Shown here: positions 46,445 through 56,278 of the stretch, in pieces
Position numbering within the stretch: the first letter of the stretch is position 1
Layout of the letters: each line of letters starts with the position of its first letter
Source of the DNA: Afipia sp. P52-10
GTDB taxonomy: Bacteria > Pseudomonadota > Alphaproteobacteria > Rhizobiales > Xanthobacteraceae
Reading direction: 5' to 3'
Length of the DNA stretch: 64,000 nucleotides
NCBI RefSeq assembly: GCF_000516555.1
Contig: NZ_AZSJ01000004.1
Span: 422,504-486,503 of the forward strand
The notes under the pieces: generated by a model
The model's input: the letters and a program-made list of their open reading frames with translations, nothing else
The model's database searches: none
Told to the model about the DNA's origin: nothing
Translations under genes and position numbers: made by a program

Positions 46445-47664
46445 TCCCACGGTTCAAACCCGCGCTGGGCACACAGGAGATTCTCGCGGCCCTAAGAGCC
46501 GGCGACAATCTGGACGTCGTGCGATTTGAGACCTCCTTCGCAAGAGAAGTCGGGCAACAACACGCCGTAGCATTTCCATACGGTCGAACCGGGCTTCTGA
46601 TGTTGCTCAAAGCTCTCGGCCTCCAATCAGCGGAAATTATCTGTCCAGCCTATACATGCGTGGTGGTTCCACACGCCATCGTTCTAAGTGGAAATTTCCC
46701 TGTCTTTGTTGACAGCGGCAGCGATGCAAATATGGATCTCGACGCGGCGGAAGCCCTAATCGGTCCGCAAACCAAGGCGTTGATTGCCACGTCAATATTC
46801 GGCCATTCCGTCGACCTCGACAAGCTGGCTGGCATTCAACGGCGACACCCCGACCTGATCATCGTCCAGGATTGCGCGCATTCGTTTCTCTCCGAATGGC
46901 AAGGAGAACCCGTCCATCGCGCAGGACGCGCAGCTGTGTTTGGAATGAACGCCAGCAAGATGATGATGTCGGTCTTCGGAGGCATGGTCACGACTGACGA
47001 TGCCACGCTAGCCCAACGCCTGCGGGAAATTCGCGATCACAATGTTCTCGCCGCACCAGCGGGAAAGACCATCGCGCGCCTTCTGTACCTCCTGGCTCTG
47101 TATCCGGCGTTCTGGCAACCGTTCTACGGCGTCACCGAAACATTGCGGCAAAGCGGTCTCCTCGATCGCTTCACCCGATACTATGATGAGAACATAATCG
47201 ACATGCCTCGCGACTTCCTGATCGGAATGTCGCGACTAGAAGCGCGCGTCGGCCAGATTCAAGCCATGCGGCTCAGACCATTTGTCGAAGCTCATCGCGC
47301 CTATGCTGAATTCTTCCGAAACAGCCTTGCCGGTTTAACCACTCTATCCTGGATCGCCGCACCGCCCGGCTCCAGTTTTTCTCACATCGCTGCCCGCGTC
47401 GCAGACAAGCGCGATGTCATGGATAGGGCGCACGCTGCGGGAGTCCAACTCGGCGAGGTGATCGAATATTCCATCCCGGAGATGGCGGCCTATCGCAGCC
47501 GGGGCAGCGATCTACGAGCCTTTCCGATGTCTGCGGCCTTCTCCCGGCAGACGATCAATTTACCTGTTGCAGGCCGCTTCAATGTCAAGAATGCCGAGCG
47601 CATCGCGAAGGTTCTCCGCAAGATTCTGGAGCAGCAACCGCCTGTTACAGCGCTTCCGAACTGA
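46441..47664 (+). CDS. DegT/DnrJ/EryC1-family PLP protein
   Basis: Sugar aminotransferase family, 407 residues, coupled to the previous gene by ATGA. PLP features: FPYGRTGLLMLL, VQDCAHSFLSEW with the ring-Asp and His, and the internal aldimine lysine at 173 in FGMNASKMMMSVFGG. It is a divergent member, not close to WbpE in the window, so a second amino sugar is likely. Its product amine could be the substrate of the formyltransferase at 51785 (inference). Confidence 0.85.
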   Translation: MIPRFKPALGTQEILAALRAGDNLDVVRFETSFAREVGQQHAVAFPYGRTGLLMLLKALGLQSAEIICPAYTCVVVPHAIVLSGNFPVFVDSGSDANMDLDAAEALIGPQTKALIATSIFGHSVDLDKLAGIQRRHPDLIIVQDCAHSFLSEWQGEPVHRAGRAAVFGMNASKMMMSVFGGMVTTDDATLAQRLREIRDHNVLAAPAGKTIARLLYLLALYPAFWQPFYGVTETLRQSGLLDRFTRYYDENIIDMPRDFLIGMSRLEARVGQIQAMRLRPFVEAHRAYAEFFRNSLAGLTTLSWIAAPPGSSFSHIAARVADKRDVMDRAHAAGVQLGEVIEYSIPEMAAYRSRGSDLRAFPMSAAFSRQTINLPVAGRFNVKNAERIAKVLRKILEQQPPVTALPN

Positions 47665-47814
47665 GACTCTTGCCGAGCCTATGCCCCTCGACCACGCAGA
47701 CAACAAGCGGACACCCGACCAGCAGCAGCTGGAAGGCCAAGCTCAGAATACGATGAACTGTTGCCAACACCATTCCAATAGAGAATAACCGCAATTTGGC
47801 AGGCCCGGTTGAGG

Positions 47815-48906
47815 ATGGTTGACCTTTCAATGGACATGGATGGCGGTATAATACTCAGTCTAATCATCCCAGCTTACAATGAATCATCGATTATCCTCCG
47901 CAACATCGAGGAGATCGAAGGCTGGATGAAGGAGAACATGCCGGACCTAGCATACGAGATCGTCGTTGTAGACGACGGCTCTACCGATGCCATGGGACAG
48001 CTGATCGACGAACGCGCGAAGAACGATCCCCTGCTAAGGCCCCTACACCACAAAGGCAACAAGGGACGCGGGCGCGCAATTCGAACCGGCTTTTCTGGCA
48101 GCAGAGGCAAGTATGTTATCTGCCTCGACGCGGACCTCTCCTATTCACCAAAGCACATTCCCCATCTGCTCAAGCCGCTCCAGAACGACCAAGCTGACAT
48201 CACGCTTGCGTCCGCCTATCATCCTGATGGCAGCGTCAGCAATGTGCCCCTTTCTCGGGCACTGCTGTCTCGCTGGGGGAATCGCATACTCAGTGCGGGA
48301 GTACAGGGCAAGTTCAGCACCGTCACCTGTGTCGTTCGCGGCTTCACGCGCGAAGTATTAGATCAGCTCGAACTAATTAACGATGGGAAGGACCTGCATC
48401 TGGAGATTATTCAAAAGGCCGAATTGTTCGGCCTCCGGGTCGTCGAGATACCCGGCCATCTGAAGTGGCGCGATCGCGACCGTGGCCGTAAACGCAAAAA
48501 CAGATTGCGAGATTATATTCCTTTCATCTCGATGTCAGGGACGATCGCCTCCCACCTTTCTTACAACTATGTCCTCCGTCCTGGAACAATTCTCACCATC
48601 CCTGTATTAGGGATGCTGCTCATCGCTCTGCTGGGCATCATGCTGACCGTATATAGCTTTGTCGACCGGCTGATCGAGTCTCCCAACCCTTTTGGACTCA
48701 TGACGATCTATGTCGCACTCCGTGAGACGCTCATTCGAGGCCAACTCACCTTGTCGATCTCGGTAGGCTCGCTGGTCATATCGGCAATATTCATCGCATT
48801 CTACTTTGCCTCGCAGCAAACAAAGAAAAACTACGAAGAGCTGTACACTTTGTTGAATCGAATGAACTTGCGATTGAAGCAACTCGAGTCTGAGAAGGAA
48901 GGCTGA
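47815..48906 (+). CDS. Family 2 glycosyltransferase, polyprenyl-phosphate type
   Basis: About 363 residues. GT-A domain: LSLIIPAYNESSIILRNIEE, VVVDDGSTDAMG, NKGRGRAIRTGF and the DxD in CLDADLSYSPKHI. Two membrane helices (about 240-270 and 300-325) and a coiled-coil-like tail (NYEELYTLLNRMNLRLKQLE) follow. Similar to DPMS/GtrB enzymes that make undecaprenyl-phosphate sugars, so it may supply the GT-C enzymes at 20776 or 53040. Several ATGs (47815, 47830, 47836) are possible. Its stop shares a base with the asnB start (TGATG). Confidence 0.88.
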   Translation: MVDLSMDMDGGIILSLIIPAYNESSIILRNIEEIEGWMKENMPDLAYEIVVVDDGSTDAMGQLIDERAKNDPLLRPLHHKGNKGRGRAIRTGFSGSRGKYVICLDADLSYSPKHIPHLLKPLQNDQADITLASAYHPDGSVSNVPLSRALLSRWGNRILSAGVQGKFSTVTCVVRGFTREVLDQLELINDGKDLHLEIIQKAELFGLRVVEIPGHLKWRDRDRGRKRKNRLRDYIPFISMSGTIASHLSYNYVLRPGTILTIPVLGMLLIALLGIMLTVYSFVDRLIESPNPFGLMTIYVALRETLIRGQLTLSISVGSLVISAIFIAFYFASQQTKKNYEELYTLLNRMNLRLKQLESEKEG

Positions 48907-50792
48907 TGTGTGGCATCTGCGGATGTGCTGGTTCGCCCGACAATTCGAGGCGCGTTTCAGCCATGCTCGGTCGGATCAGTCATCGAGGTCCGGATGGTGA
49001 AGGCACTTGGCAATCGCCAGTTATAACGCTCGGCCACAGACGTTTATCGATTGTCGACCTGTCGCCCAGCGGTCATCAACCGATGACGTCGGCTAACGGG
49101 AACGTGACGACCGTTGTTAACGGAGAGATCTACAATTATCCCGCCCTGCGCCGCGAACTAGAAGCAAAGGGAGCCGTCTTTCAATCCCGCAGCGACAGCG
49201 AGGTCGTACTCCAAGCCTATCAAGACAGCGGCACAACCTCCTTCTCAACGTTCAATGGCATGTTCGCGTTCGGACTATGGGATGATCGGGTCCAGAAGCT
49301 GTTCCTCGTACGCGATAGATTGGGCATTAAGCCGCTTTATTACTGGGTTGATCCATCGAGCAACAGCTTCTGTTTTGCATCGGAAATCAAAGCGATCTTG
49401 GCCGCAGCGGGTCGAGACCGCTGGCTCATTGATGCCGAGGGCCTCGCCCAATACCTGACTTATCAGAATCTGATTGGAGACAGAACACTATACGATGGCA
49501 TACGAATGGTGCCACCCGGACACTATGTCGAGTATGATCGAAATGGCATAAAGATCTCAAAATATTGGGAGCCAATATTCTCACAAAAGCAGTGCAATGA
49601 TTTCTCTGAAGAAATCGAGCGCTTTCGCGACTTGTTCTCCCGCTCTGTTGAACGACACCTAATGAGTGACGTACCGATTGCTTGCTACCTGAGCTCTGGA
49701 TTCGATAGCTCGATGGTGAGCGCAACAGCTGCGAAACTCATGCCAGAGCCTCCAATAGCATTTACCGGCCACTTCTCGGAAGGCGCATGGTACGATGAAA
49801 GCACCGGCGCCAGCGATATTGCGACCCACCTCGGCATTCCCGTGCGCAAGGTGCCGATCGACGCAAACGATTTCGCGAAGCACCTCGACGACGTGATTAT
49901 CGCCTTGGACCACCCCCGCATGGGTATGGGAGCGTTCTCACAGTTTATGGTGGCGAAAGCTGCTGCAGAAGAACGCAAGGTTATCCTCACCGGTCATGGC
50001 GGCGACGAGCTGTTCTCAGGCTATCCGGTCTTTAAGCTGGCAATGCTGTTGAAGAATCTCCGATCGAAACAGCTCGCCGGCACCTTAAGCTCGCTAAAGT
50101 TTCACGAACTACCTCACCTGGTCTACTTCTCCATGCGCCTCATCAGCGGAGTCGGATCGTTCTTGCCCGTGCTGTTTGACAAGGCTGAACAAAGCAGAAT
50201 TCTCAATCAAAGAGCATCGGAGGCGGTCAAGCGCACAAACCCCGAAAAATCGCTGCAAACGTTGCTCGCCCCCATGCGCTCTGACTATGAGCGCATCTTA
50301 ACGACTTATCTTCAGGTGTACCTTCCTGGTTTGCTTGTCATAGAAGACAATATCTCAATGGCGCATGCGCTTGAGGCTCGGACGCCGTTTCTCGACAACG
50401 AAATTGTCGATTACTCACTTAGCTTGCCGGAAGAAACCAAGCTTCAAAAAGGAACGCTAAAGGCCATCATCAAGGGTGTCGCACGCGGCACCCTACCTGA
50501 CAGGATCTTCAGCATGCCAAAGCGAGGCTTTCCAACACCGTTACCGGCATGGCTACGAGGTCCCCTTGCAGAATGGCTGAAAGAGCGCCTTTGTGGTCCT
50601 AATACACGTCTGAATCTAATATTCAGCGATGCCTATTTGGCGAATGTTACTTCAAACTATCTCGGGTCGTGGCGAAAGCATATTCGAATTTTGGACGAAA
50701 TCCCCACTCATCGGATATGGATGCTACTCTGCCTAGAAAGCTGGTTACGCCAAACTGAAAAGGTGCACGGAGTTAGCATATCTATCGATTAA
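48906..50792 (+). CDS. Asparagine-synthase-like glutamine amidotransferase (WbpS-type candidate)
   Basis: 628 residues: class II glutaminase domain with Cys2 nucleophile (MCGICGCAG, ISHRGPDGEG, VVNGEIYNYPALR), then an ATP-pyrophosphatase synthetase domain with CYLSSGFDSSMVSATAAKL and LTGHGGDELFSGYP. In sugar clusters such AsnB proteins amidate uronic acids (WbpS in P. aeruginosa O6 makes a GalNAcA amide). The wbpABDE-I uronic acid made in this cluster would be a fitting substrate. Real asparagine synthetase activity is possible but unlikely in this setting. Confidence 0.9.
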   Translation: MCGICGCAGSPDNSRRVSAMLGRISHRGPDGEGTWQSPVITLGHRRLSIVDLSPSGHQPMTSANGNVTTVVNGEIYNYPALRRELEAKGAVFQSRSDSEVVLQAYQDSGTTSFSTFNGMFAFGLWDDRVQKLFLVRDRLGIKPLYYWVDPSSNSFCFASEIKAILAAAGRDRWLIDAEGLAQYLTYQNLIGDRTLYDGIRMVPPGHYVEYDRNGIKISKYWEPIFSQKQCNDFSEEIERFRDLFSRSVERHLMSDVPIACYLSSGFDSSMVSATAAKLMPEPPIAFTGHFSEGAWYDESTGASDIATHLGIPVRKVPIDANDFAKHLDDVIIALDHPRMGMGAFSQFMVAKAAAEERKVILTGHGGDELFSGYPVFKLAMLLKNLRSKQLAGTLSSLKFHELPHLVYFSMRLISGVGSFLPVLFDKAEQSRILNQRASEAVKRTNPEKSLQTLLAPMRSDYERILTTYLQVYLPGLLVIEDNISMAHALEARTPFLDNEIVDYSLSLPEETKLQKGTLKAIIKGVARGTLPDRIFSMPKRGFPTPLPAWLRGPLAEWLKERLCGPNTRLNLIFSDAYLANVTSNYLGSWRKHIRILDEIPTHRIWMLLCLESWLRQTEKVHGVSISID

Positions 50793-50970
50793 CGACGCTT
50801 AAACAAACACGTTGAGCTGTCTCCTCAGCATCGAAGTATTGGATAGTCGCCTGCTCCAAAAAGCCGCCCGAAGTAACGACTAATCCGCTCTTGCTGATGT
50901 CTCCCCCGCGAGCTTTCAAGCTGTTGCGTGCGCACTACCACTTGACCATATCACCCGGACCCAGAGCCAG

Positions 50971-51759
50971 ATGCCTCTACGATCAGCGCTACCCAAATGG
51001 TATTCAAACACATTGTTCGGTGATCGTGAGAAATGGGGAAAGACTCCAAACACCAAAGACCCTTCGTGGATCGAATGGGTCAACCGCGAGCCAGAAATTT
51101 ACCGAGCGAACCAAAAGGCGGGCGTTGGAAGCCGCGTAAACAACGCAGGCTATAGAATTCTCGGAACAATCGACCTATCCGGTAAGACCGTTCTAGAGAT
51201 TGGCCCTGGCGAACTAACCCATACCAATCAATGGGTCGGAATTCCTGAGCGCTATATTCTTGTCGATCAATCCCAGGATTTTCTGACCTCCGCTGAGGCA
51301 ACGTTGCGCCCCATGCACATCGCTGTGGAGAGCCATCTGGTCAGCCGTCACGGTCCGGCATTAAGCGATATTCGTGAAAAGTCGGTCGATATTGTCTTGA
51401 GCTTTGCCAACCTCGAGCACTTGCACCCGCTAGAAGATCACCTCAACGAGATAACAAGGGTTCTCAAGCCAAATGGCCTACTCGCAGGAGCAATTCCATC
51501 AGAGGGCGGCTTGGCCTGGGGAGTCGGACGCTATCTCACTTCTCGCCGGTGGTTTGAAAAGAACACAAACATCGACCTGTACAAACTCATTTGCTGGGAG
51601 CACCCGAACTTCGCTGACGAGATCTTGGCTTGCATAGCCGGTAGTTTCGAATTTGAGCGCCGAGCGTACTGGCCTACTCGAGTACCTAGCATCGATGCTA
51701 ATCTCGTGATCTCGTTCGTTTGTAGATTGCGCGAGCGAACGGGCACGCGCTACAGTTGA
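50971..51759 (+). CDS. Class I SAM-dependent methyltransferase
   Basis: 262 residues with SAM motif KTVLEIGPGELTHTNQW, VDIVLSFANLEHLHPLEDHLNEITRVL (read as motif II/III of Methyltransf_11, given in part), and KPNGLLAGAIPSEGG. N-terminal 50 residues are charged (DPSWIEWVNREPEIYRANQ). Start ATG at 50971, after a 178-bp gap from asnB; no clear RBS. Likely modifies a sugar or lipid-linked intermediate. It precedes the formyltransferase by 25 bp. Confidence 0.8.
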   Translation: MPLRSALPKWYSNTLFGDREKWGKTPNTKDPSWIEWVNREPEIYRANQKAGVGSRVNNAGYRILGTIDLSGKTVLEIGPGELTHTNQWVGIPERYILVDQSQDFLTSAEATLRPMHIAVESHLVSRHGPALSDIREKSVDIVLSFANLEHLHPLEDHLNEITRVLKPNGLLAGAIPSEGGLAWGVGRYLTSRRWFEKNTNIDLYKLICWEHPNFADEILACIAGSFEFERRAYWPTRVPSIDANLVISFVCRLRERTGTRYS

Positions 51760-51784
51760 CTGCTCTTCACGGCCGGACTTTGAA

Positions 51785-52375
51785 ATGATTTTTCTAGTAT
51801 TAGGTGACGATAAAATCTGTCGTGCATTTGTTCGCGACAATGTAGTACCGGAAAGCGTCAAGCTGATTCGCGACAAATCGAGTGCGGGGATAGGTCGTAT
51901 TTTGCGCCTCGTACGCAAGGGAGTGCTAACACCAAAGCAGGTCGTACAGATCGCCCTCGCCGAAACATCTCGAGCCAGAGCCCCAGCGTATTCTGCGGAA
52001 GAGGTATCCTCGTCCAATGAGCTTCTAAAGTTGGTCGAGACATACAGCCCCTCTAAGATTATCCTGTTTCGCGCAGGACTGATAGTTAACGGCAAGCTTC
52101 TTAGTAGCGGCCTGCCTATATGGAACCTTCACGCTGCCAAGATTCCCGAGTACGGCGGCCTTGCGTCAATCTCCCGCGCCCTCCGCGATAGAGCATTTCA
52201 TCAGTGCGCAACTCTACACGTCGTTACATCTCGCATCGACGATGGCGAAGTGCTCGATACTGAGCCATACACTCTAAGCGCAGATCGAAGCTACGCGGCG
52301 AACGAGGCCGTCGCATACGCCGCCGGTTCACGGTTGCTCCGACGAACTTTAGACAGGAGATTACGGCAGAGCTGA
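51785..52375 (+). CDS. Short formyltransferase-fold protein (sugar N-formyltransferase candidate)
   Basis: 196 residues of the methionyl-tRNA/sugar N-formyltransferase fold. The catalytic core is present: Asn114-x-His116 in WNLHAAKIPEYGG and Asp152/153 in SRIDDGEVLD, the N-H-D triad that uses N10-formyl-tetrahydrofolate. The family is usually 240-310 residues; this protein ends soon after the core and lacks the C-terminal domain of tRNA formyltransferases. Probably formylates an amino sugar. Followed by a 664-bp gene-free stretch. Confidence 0.8.
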   Translation: MIFLVLGDDKICRAFVRDNVVPESVKLIRDKSSAGIGRILRLVRKGVLTPKQVVQIALAETSRARAPAYSAEEVSSSNELLKLVETYSPSKIILFRAGLIVNGKLLSSGLPIWNLHAAKIPEYGGLASISRALRDRAFHQCATLHVVTSRIDDGEVLDTEPYTLSADRSYAANEAVAYAAGSRLLRRTLDRRLRQS

Positions 52376-53039
52376 TGTCTGCCCGCCTCTGAAGAGAAAG
52401 CAAGCATCTGCATAGATACGATCAACGCAGAAATACCCCATCAAGGTAGTATCCAGTTTCCGGATATTAGATAGCCTCATAACAACCACTAACGAGCAGA
52501 CGACGCCGTCAACACTAGAATATGACCGTCATAAAAACGGGATAATGCAACAATCAACGTCTTGACAAAGACGTAGTGCTTTTGCCGGACACTCCAACCT
52601 CAGAAACCACACAGCCCCCGCACTTGATCCGCTGGCAGCTAGGGGAACGCTAAAGTTCAGATTGCCCGCAACGATCCATTAGAAATTACTATAGCACCGC
52701 CAGACCGATTGACGATATCAGCCCAAGACCGCGCTAAAACGTCATTGCATGAGATTTGAACGTGACGGATTGGCAGTGTTGACCAAGCCGCGTATTGACG
52801 CGACTTAGGACGCGCTGAATGCAAGTGAATAGCTCCCCGTTTCGTCGGGGATCACACCCGGCAGTGGAGATGATGCTGTCGGCACGAAACTGAAAGATTA
52901 TTCTGCGTCACGCAAATGTGCTACCGTTTATGTAGAACTAACGCTGTGAGGCTTGAGACTAGCGGTGCACGCGGTTGCAATTAACTGATGTTACTCTATT
53001 GAGTTTGCCCCGCCAAAAGTCGCAAGCTAAGAAGCACCT
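52376..53039. other. Gene-free 664-bp stretch
   Basis: No open frame of note on either strand and no clear RNA gene. A CCCCGTTTCGTCGGGG-like short stem near 52832 is the only structure noticed. Around 52745-52985 one plus frame is coding-like with few stops but has no homology I recognise. The end presumably holds the promoter of the gene at 53040. Confidence 0.5.
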
Positions 53040-54995
53040 ATGAATAAACTAAGAGCGCTCACAGCAAGGACATTAATAATACCGAGCGCGAAAATTGAAA
53101 GCGTTATCGCTATCGGGATAACTCTTTGCGCAGCCATCGCCGTTTGGCATTTCCGAACGGTGAACGCCGCCGAGGCGGGCGCCTTCAATGCATTCTCGCC
53201 ATCGTGGCTCGCTAACCAGGTCAGCAACACGCCCGCCTTCGCTAAAGATTTCCCGAACGGCGAGCTTGAGGTTCTCAAGTCGCTACCAATGCTAGTCTAT
53301 CCGATGCTCGGCCGGCACGGAATTAGCGGAATTCTGATCTTCAAAATAATGATGTTTCTCGAGATAGCGTCCATAGTAGCGGGCACGGTCCTCGCGACAC
53401 GTCTATTACGTCCGGGTGCTTATCTAGTAGAAGGGCTCCTCATTTCAATATTACTGTTTGCGAGCGGATTTATCAATGCAAGCTTGGCTCAGTGGTGGCA
53501 CCCATACTACGGCTCCGTCTACAACTACGCTTACGGCGCAGGCTTAGCCGGCTCCGCCCTTTTGATTACCGGCCGCGTCCACATCGGTGCCGTACTATTG
53601 TCGCTAGCTTACATGACGCATCCCGTTATTGGATTATTGATGCTGTCGTTCGCAGGTACGGCCGTTCTAAGCGAACTCCGACGTTACAACATTATCGCAC
53701 TCTTTCAGTCCGCCGCGATCTTCATCACTTTCGCCGGCGCATATACTGCTATTGCAATGGGAGGGGCCGGGGTAACGAGCTCGCAGATACCCGCGGATCT
53801 TTACATTGGTATAACGCGATTCATGAGCTATCATTGGTACCCTATATCGATTGGTATGTTCGATCGTCTTTACTTTATGAGCCTTGTGCCGCTGACCGGG
53901 CTTCTCTTCTTGCTGGCACATTATCTCTTTGGGGATCAGGATCGCTTGACTGGACTGAACCGTCAGCTCGCCGCTGGCTTCCTTACGCTAGTCCTACTGA
54001 CCGTGTTTGGCGTTCTTGCCTCGGAGTTTTCAAATTCTCCGGTCCTTATCAAGCTCGCCCTGCAAAGAGCCAGCGGCATACTTTTGCTGTTTGGCGCCAT
54101 AATAATTATTCCAGGTATATGGAACGACATTCAGAAGAAGAATATCGTCTTGGCAACGATTGCACTCTTCATCCTAATATTCCCCTTCGGGGTGACTTAT
54201 GGGATGCCTGCGTTTATAGCGATCTGCCTCGTTCTGCCAGCGACTATACGTTGCTGGCGTTTGAATCCCCTAAGTCAGCGGTCGTTGACGCTTGCCATAC
54301 TGGCAATCTTTGCGATCACTGTTTTTGGATGGCTCGCTCTGCGCGGACTAGAAGGCCCCATCGGCGAAGCCTACTTTGCATATGATACCATAAGTAATCT
54401 GCCTACATGGGCTGTTGCGACAATCGCGATCTTTTCGGCTGTTGGATTGGGACTACGCAGTAGCACTTCCCTTCTTGTGCTTGTTGGACTGGGAGCCATT
54501 TACTGGTCGCCGATCGCTAATCCGTTCACGTATCCAGCGGCGCTCAAGGTCGCTCGCAACTATCTTGCAGCACAACAATGGGCTCGCTTGGAAACATCTC
54601 CGGACGCCCTCTTTATGCCAGACCCTGCGCACGCCTATGGTTGGCGCGAAGCATCTGAACGTCCATCATTCGGATCTACACGCGAATGGCTTTATACGTC
54701 ATTTGCCTACAACACGTCCAAAGCCGTATTCGACGAAGGCCTTAAGCGATACTCGGAGCTTGGACTTGACGCCCGCAACTATCTTAAAATGGACCCGAAC
54801 ATCGCCCGCACCAAGGCTCTCGAAGACGCCCGCCAGTTCTACTATAGCGCACCAGAAAGCTGGTTTCGCGACATGAGCAGACGATATGGAATTCGCTACT
54901 TTATTTTTGAAAAAGCTCATATGAAGAATCGACCGCCTACTTCGGTCGTTTTCGAGAATGAAGATTATCTGATTGGAGAAGCGAAGCTCCCTTAA
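53040..54995 (+). CDS. Large polytopic membrane protein with C-terminal soluble domain (GT-C-like)
   Basis: 651 residues; about 12 hydrophobic segments to residue 490, then a soluble periplasmic-looking domain (PDAHAYGWREASERPSFG-like region through FRDMSRRYGIRYFIFEKA). Size, topology and a C-terminal YGIRYFIFEK motif resemble GT-C/DUF6798 membrane proteins and mannosyltransferase-like enzymes. The acidic loop motif of typical GT-C enzymes is not clear. Low GC. Stands alone, with 660 bp before and 150 bp after; probably glycan modification, not proven. Confidence 0.6.
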   Translation: MNKLRALTARTLIIPSAKIESVIAIGITLCAAIAVWHFRTVNAAEAGAFNAFSPSWLANQVSNTPAFAKDFPNGELEVLKSLPMLVYPMLGRHGISGILIFKIMMFLEIASIVAGTVLATRLLRPGAYLVEGLLISILLFASGFINASLAQWWHPYYGSVYNYAYGAGLAGSALLITGRVHIGAVLLSLAYMTHPVIGLLMLSFAGTAVLSELRRYNIIALFQSAAIFITFAGAYTAIAMGGAGVTSSQIPADLYIGITRFMSYHWYPISIGMFDRLYFMSLVPLTGLLFLLAHYLFGDQDRLTGLNRQLAAGFLTLVLLTVFGVLASEFSNSPVLIKLALQRASGILLLFGAIIIIPGIWNDIQKKNIVLATIALFILIFPFGVTYGMPAFIAICLVLPATIRCWRLNPLSQRSLTLAILAIFAITVFGWLALRGLEGPIGEAYFAYDTISNLPTWAVATIAIFSAVGLGLRSSTSLLVLVGLGAIYWSPIANPFTYPAALKVARNYLAAQQWARLETSPDALFMPDPAHAYGWREASERPSFGSTREWLYTSFAYNTSKAVFDEGLKRYSELGLDARNYLKMDPNIARTKALEDARQFYYSAPESWFRDMSRRYGIRYFIFEKAHMKNRPPTSVVFENEDYLIGEAKLP

Positions 54996-55146
54996 TTCCA
55001 TGAATCATCCGGGGATCCGGAGTTCCTCCATGTCATTATCGTCCGCTACGGTAACTGTTGCCGCTTGTACTATCCGTAGCTTGATCTACTATCCACGGGC
55101 GTTCTTTGAGCAAATCTAAGACAATCCTCGGGAGAATAGACCGGAC

Positions 55147-55952
55147 ATGCTGACTCGGGATCGTTCGAGTTCTGACATCATTTCTTGGTCGGAAGGTTTC
55201 TACTATTTCGTCCGCACAAACTGGCGGATTCCGATAGGCGGCGCAACTTTAGCAATAGGCGTCGCTTCAGTGCTCCTATACATGCTTCCCAATTATTATC
55301 GTTCTCAAAGCTCGTTACCATTAACGGTCAATGCGAGAATAGCCCTTCGCTCAACCGCCTTCCTTACCCCAATCGCAAGTAATAGCCTCACGGAAGAATT
55401 CAAAGGCGACATCTCAGCCGCTATCCTTCGTTTGCAGGAACGCCTAAGCACTCCTATAGAATTGGATCCCGTTACGAGCCTTTATCGGGTTGAGCTCACG
55501 TGGGACAGTCCCAAGAAGGCGAAAGAGCTTCTAACATCGATTGTGAACGAGGCCATAAAATGGTCGCGCCCGATCGGATCAGACCGGGAAATACGACTAG
55601 ATCAGATTAAGACGCTGGAAAACAACATTCCGAACCTACGGAAACTTTACTCGCAGCTATTAGCTCAAGCTAAATCAAACCCAGATCGGCTAGATCTAGA
55701 TCGCATTCCGGCAACGCTGTTCTCAATCGAGAACGACATTTCCCAAAAGCAAACGAAACTAGCCTCCCTTAGGCGCTCGCTCGATGGAAACGCAACTGAG
55801 GATGTGATAGAGTGGCCATCCGATCCAGAAAAACTGGAGAAAGGCCTGCTATCGCTGCACTAGTTGCAGTCACCATTATATTACTAACTGCATTATTGCT
55901 TTATTCTCTGTATCAACTCTCCTTGCGAAGTGAGCAGCAAGGCATCAACTGA
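55147..55952 (+). pseudogene. Wzz-like chain-length protein, frameshifted copy
   Basis: Paralogue of the gene at 56279. It runs in frame to residue 238 (MLTRDRSSSDIISWSEGFYY; NYYRSQSSLPL; DRIPATLFSIENDISQKQTK) and hits TAG at 55861. In the -1 frame the lost tail continues as AIAALVAVTIILLTALLLYS and ends at 55952, matching the C-terminal membrane helix AVIAALATLILTIVLLYTLF of the intact copy. The frame change lies near 55840-55848 (no long homopolymer). The 1-nt change removes the second membrane anchor. Confidence 0.75.
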
Positions 55953-56278
55953 TACGGCGGTCTAAGTAACTCGTCCGTCGTCGTCTGGCCGTACGCGATC
56001 TATTGGGATATTGACTCACTTGAAGGTTGCCACTCATCACCTTTTATGGAGGTCGCCCCTAGGACAGGCAGTCGCGACCCTGCTTCGATCTAAATCACGC
56101 GACAAAGTGTCGTCGGAAATGCTCCGATCGACGTGCTGGTCACCGTTGTCTCCCTGATGGATTAACTCAAGAAAATGACCCGCCGCCGCTTTTGCCGAGA
56201 TATGGTCTCGGCTATCATTCGAATGGGCTGCGCGCTTGTGCTGACGCAGCCATGGCCTACAGCGTGGAGTAAATTGGC
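55953..56278 (+). other. Gene-free 326-bp stretch
   Basis: No complete gene. One plus frame near 56170-56275 looks coding-like (TRRRFCRDMVSAIIRMG) and ends just before the next start, possibly a decayed gene remnant of unknown type. No hairpin with T-run seen. Confidence 0.4.

Noticed and set aside
52745..52985. Coding-like plus frame in the gene-free stretch
   Set aside because: Contains stops, has no start or RBS and no recognised family.
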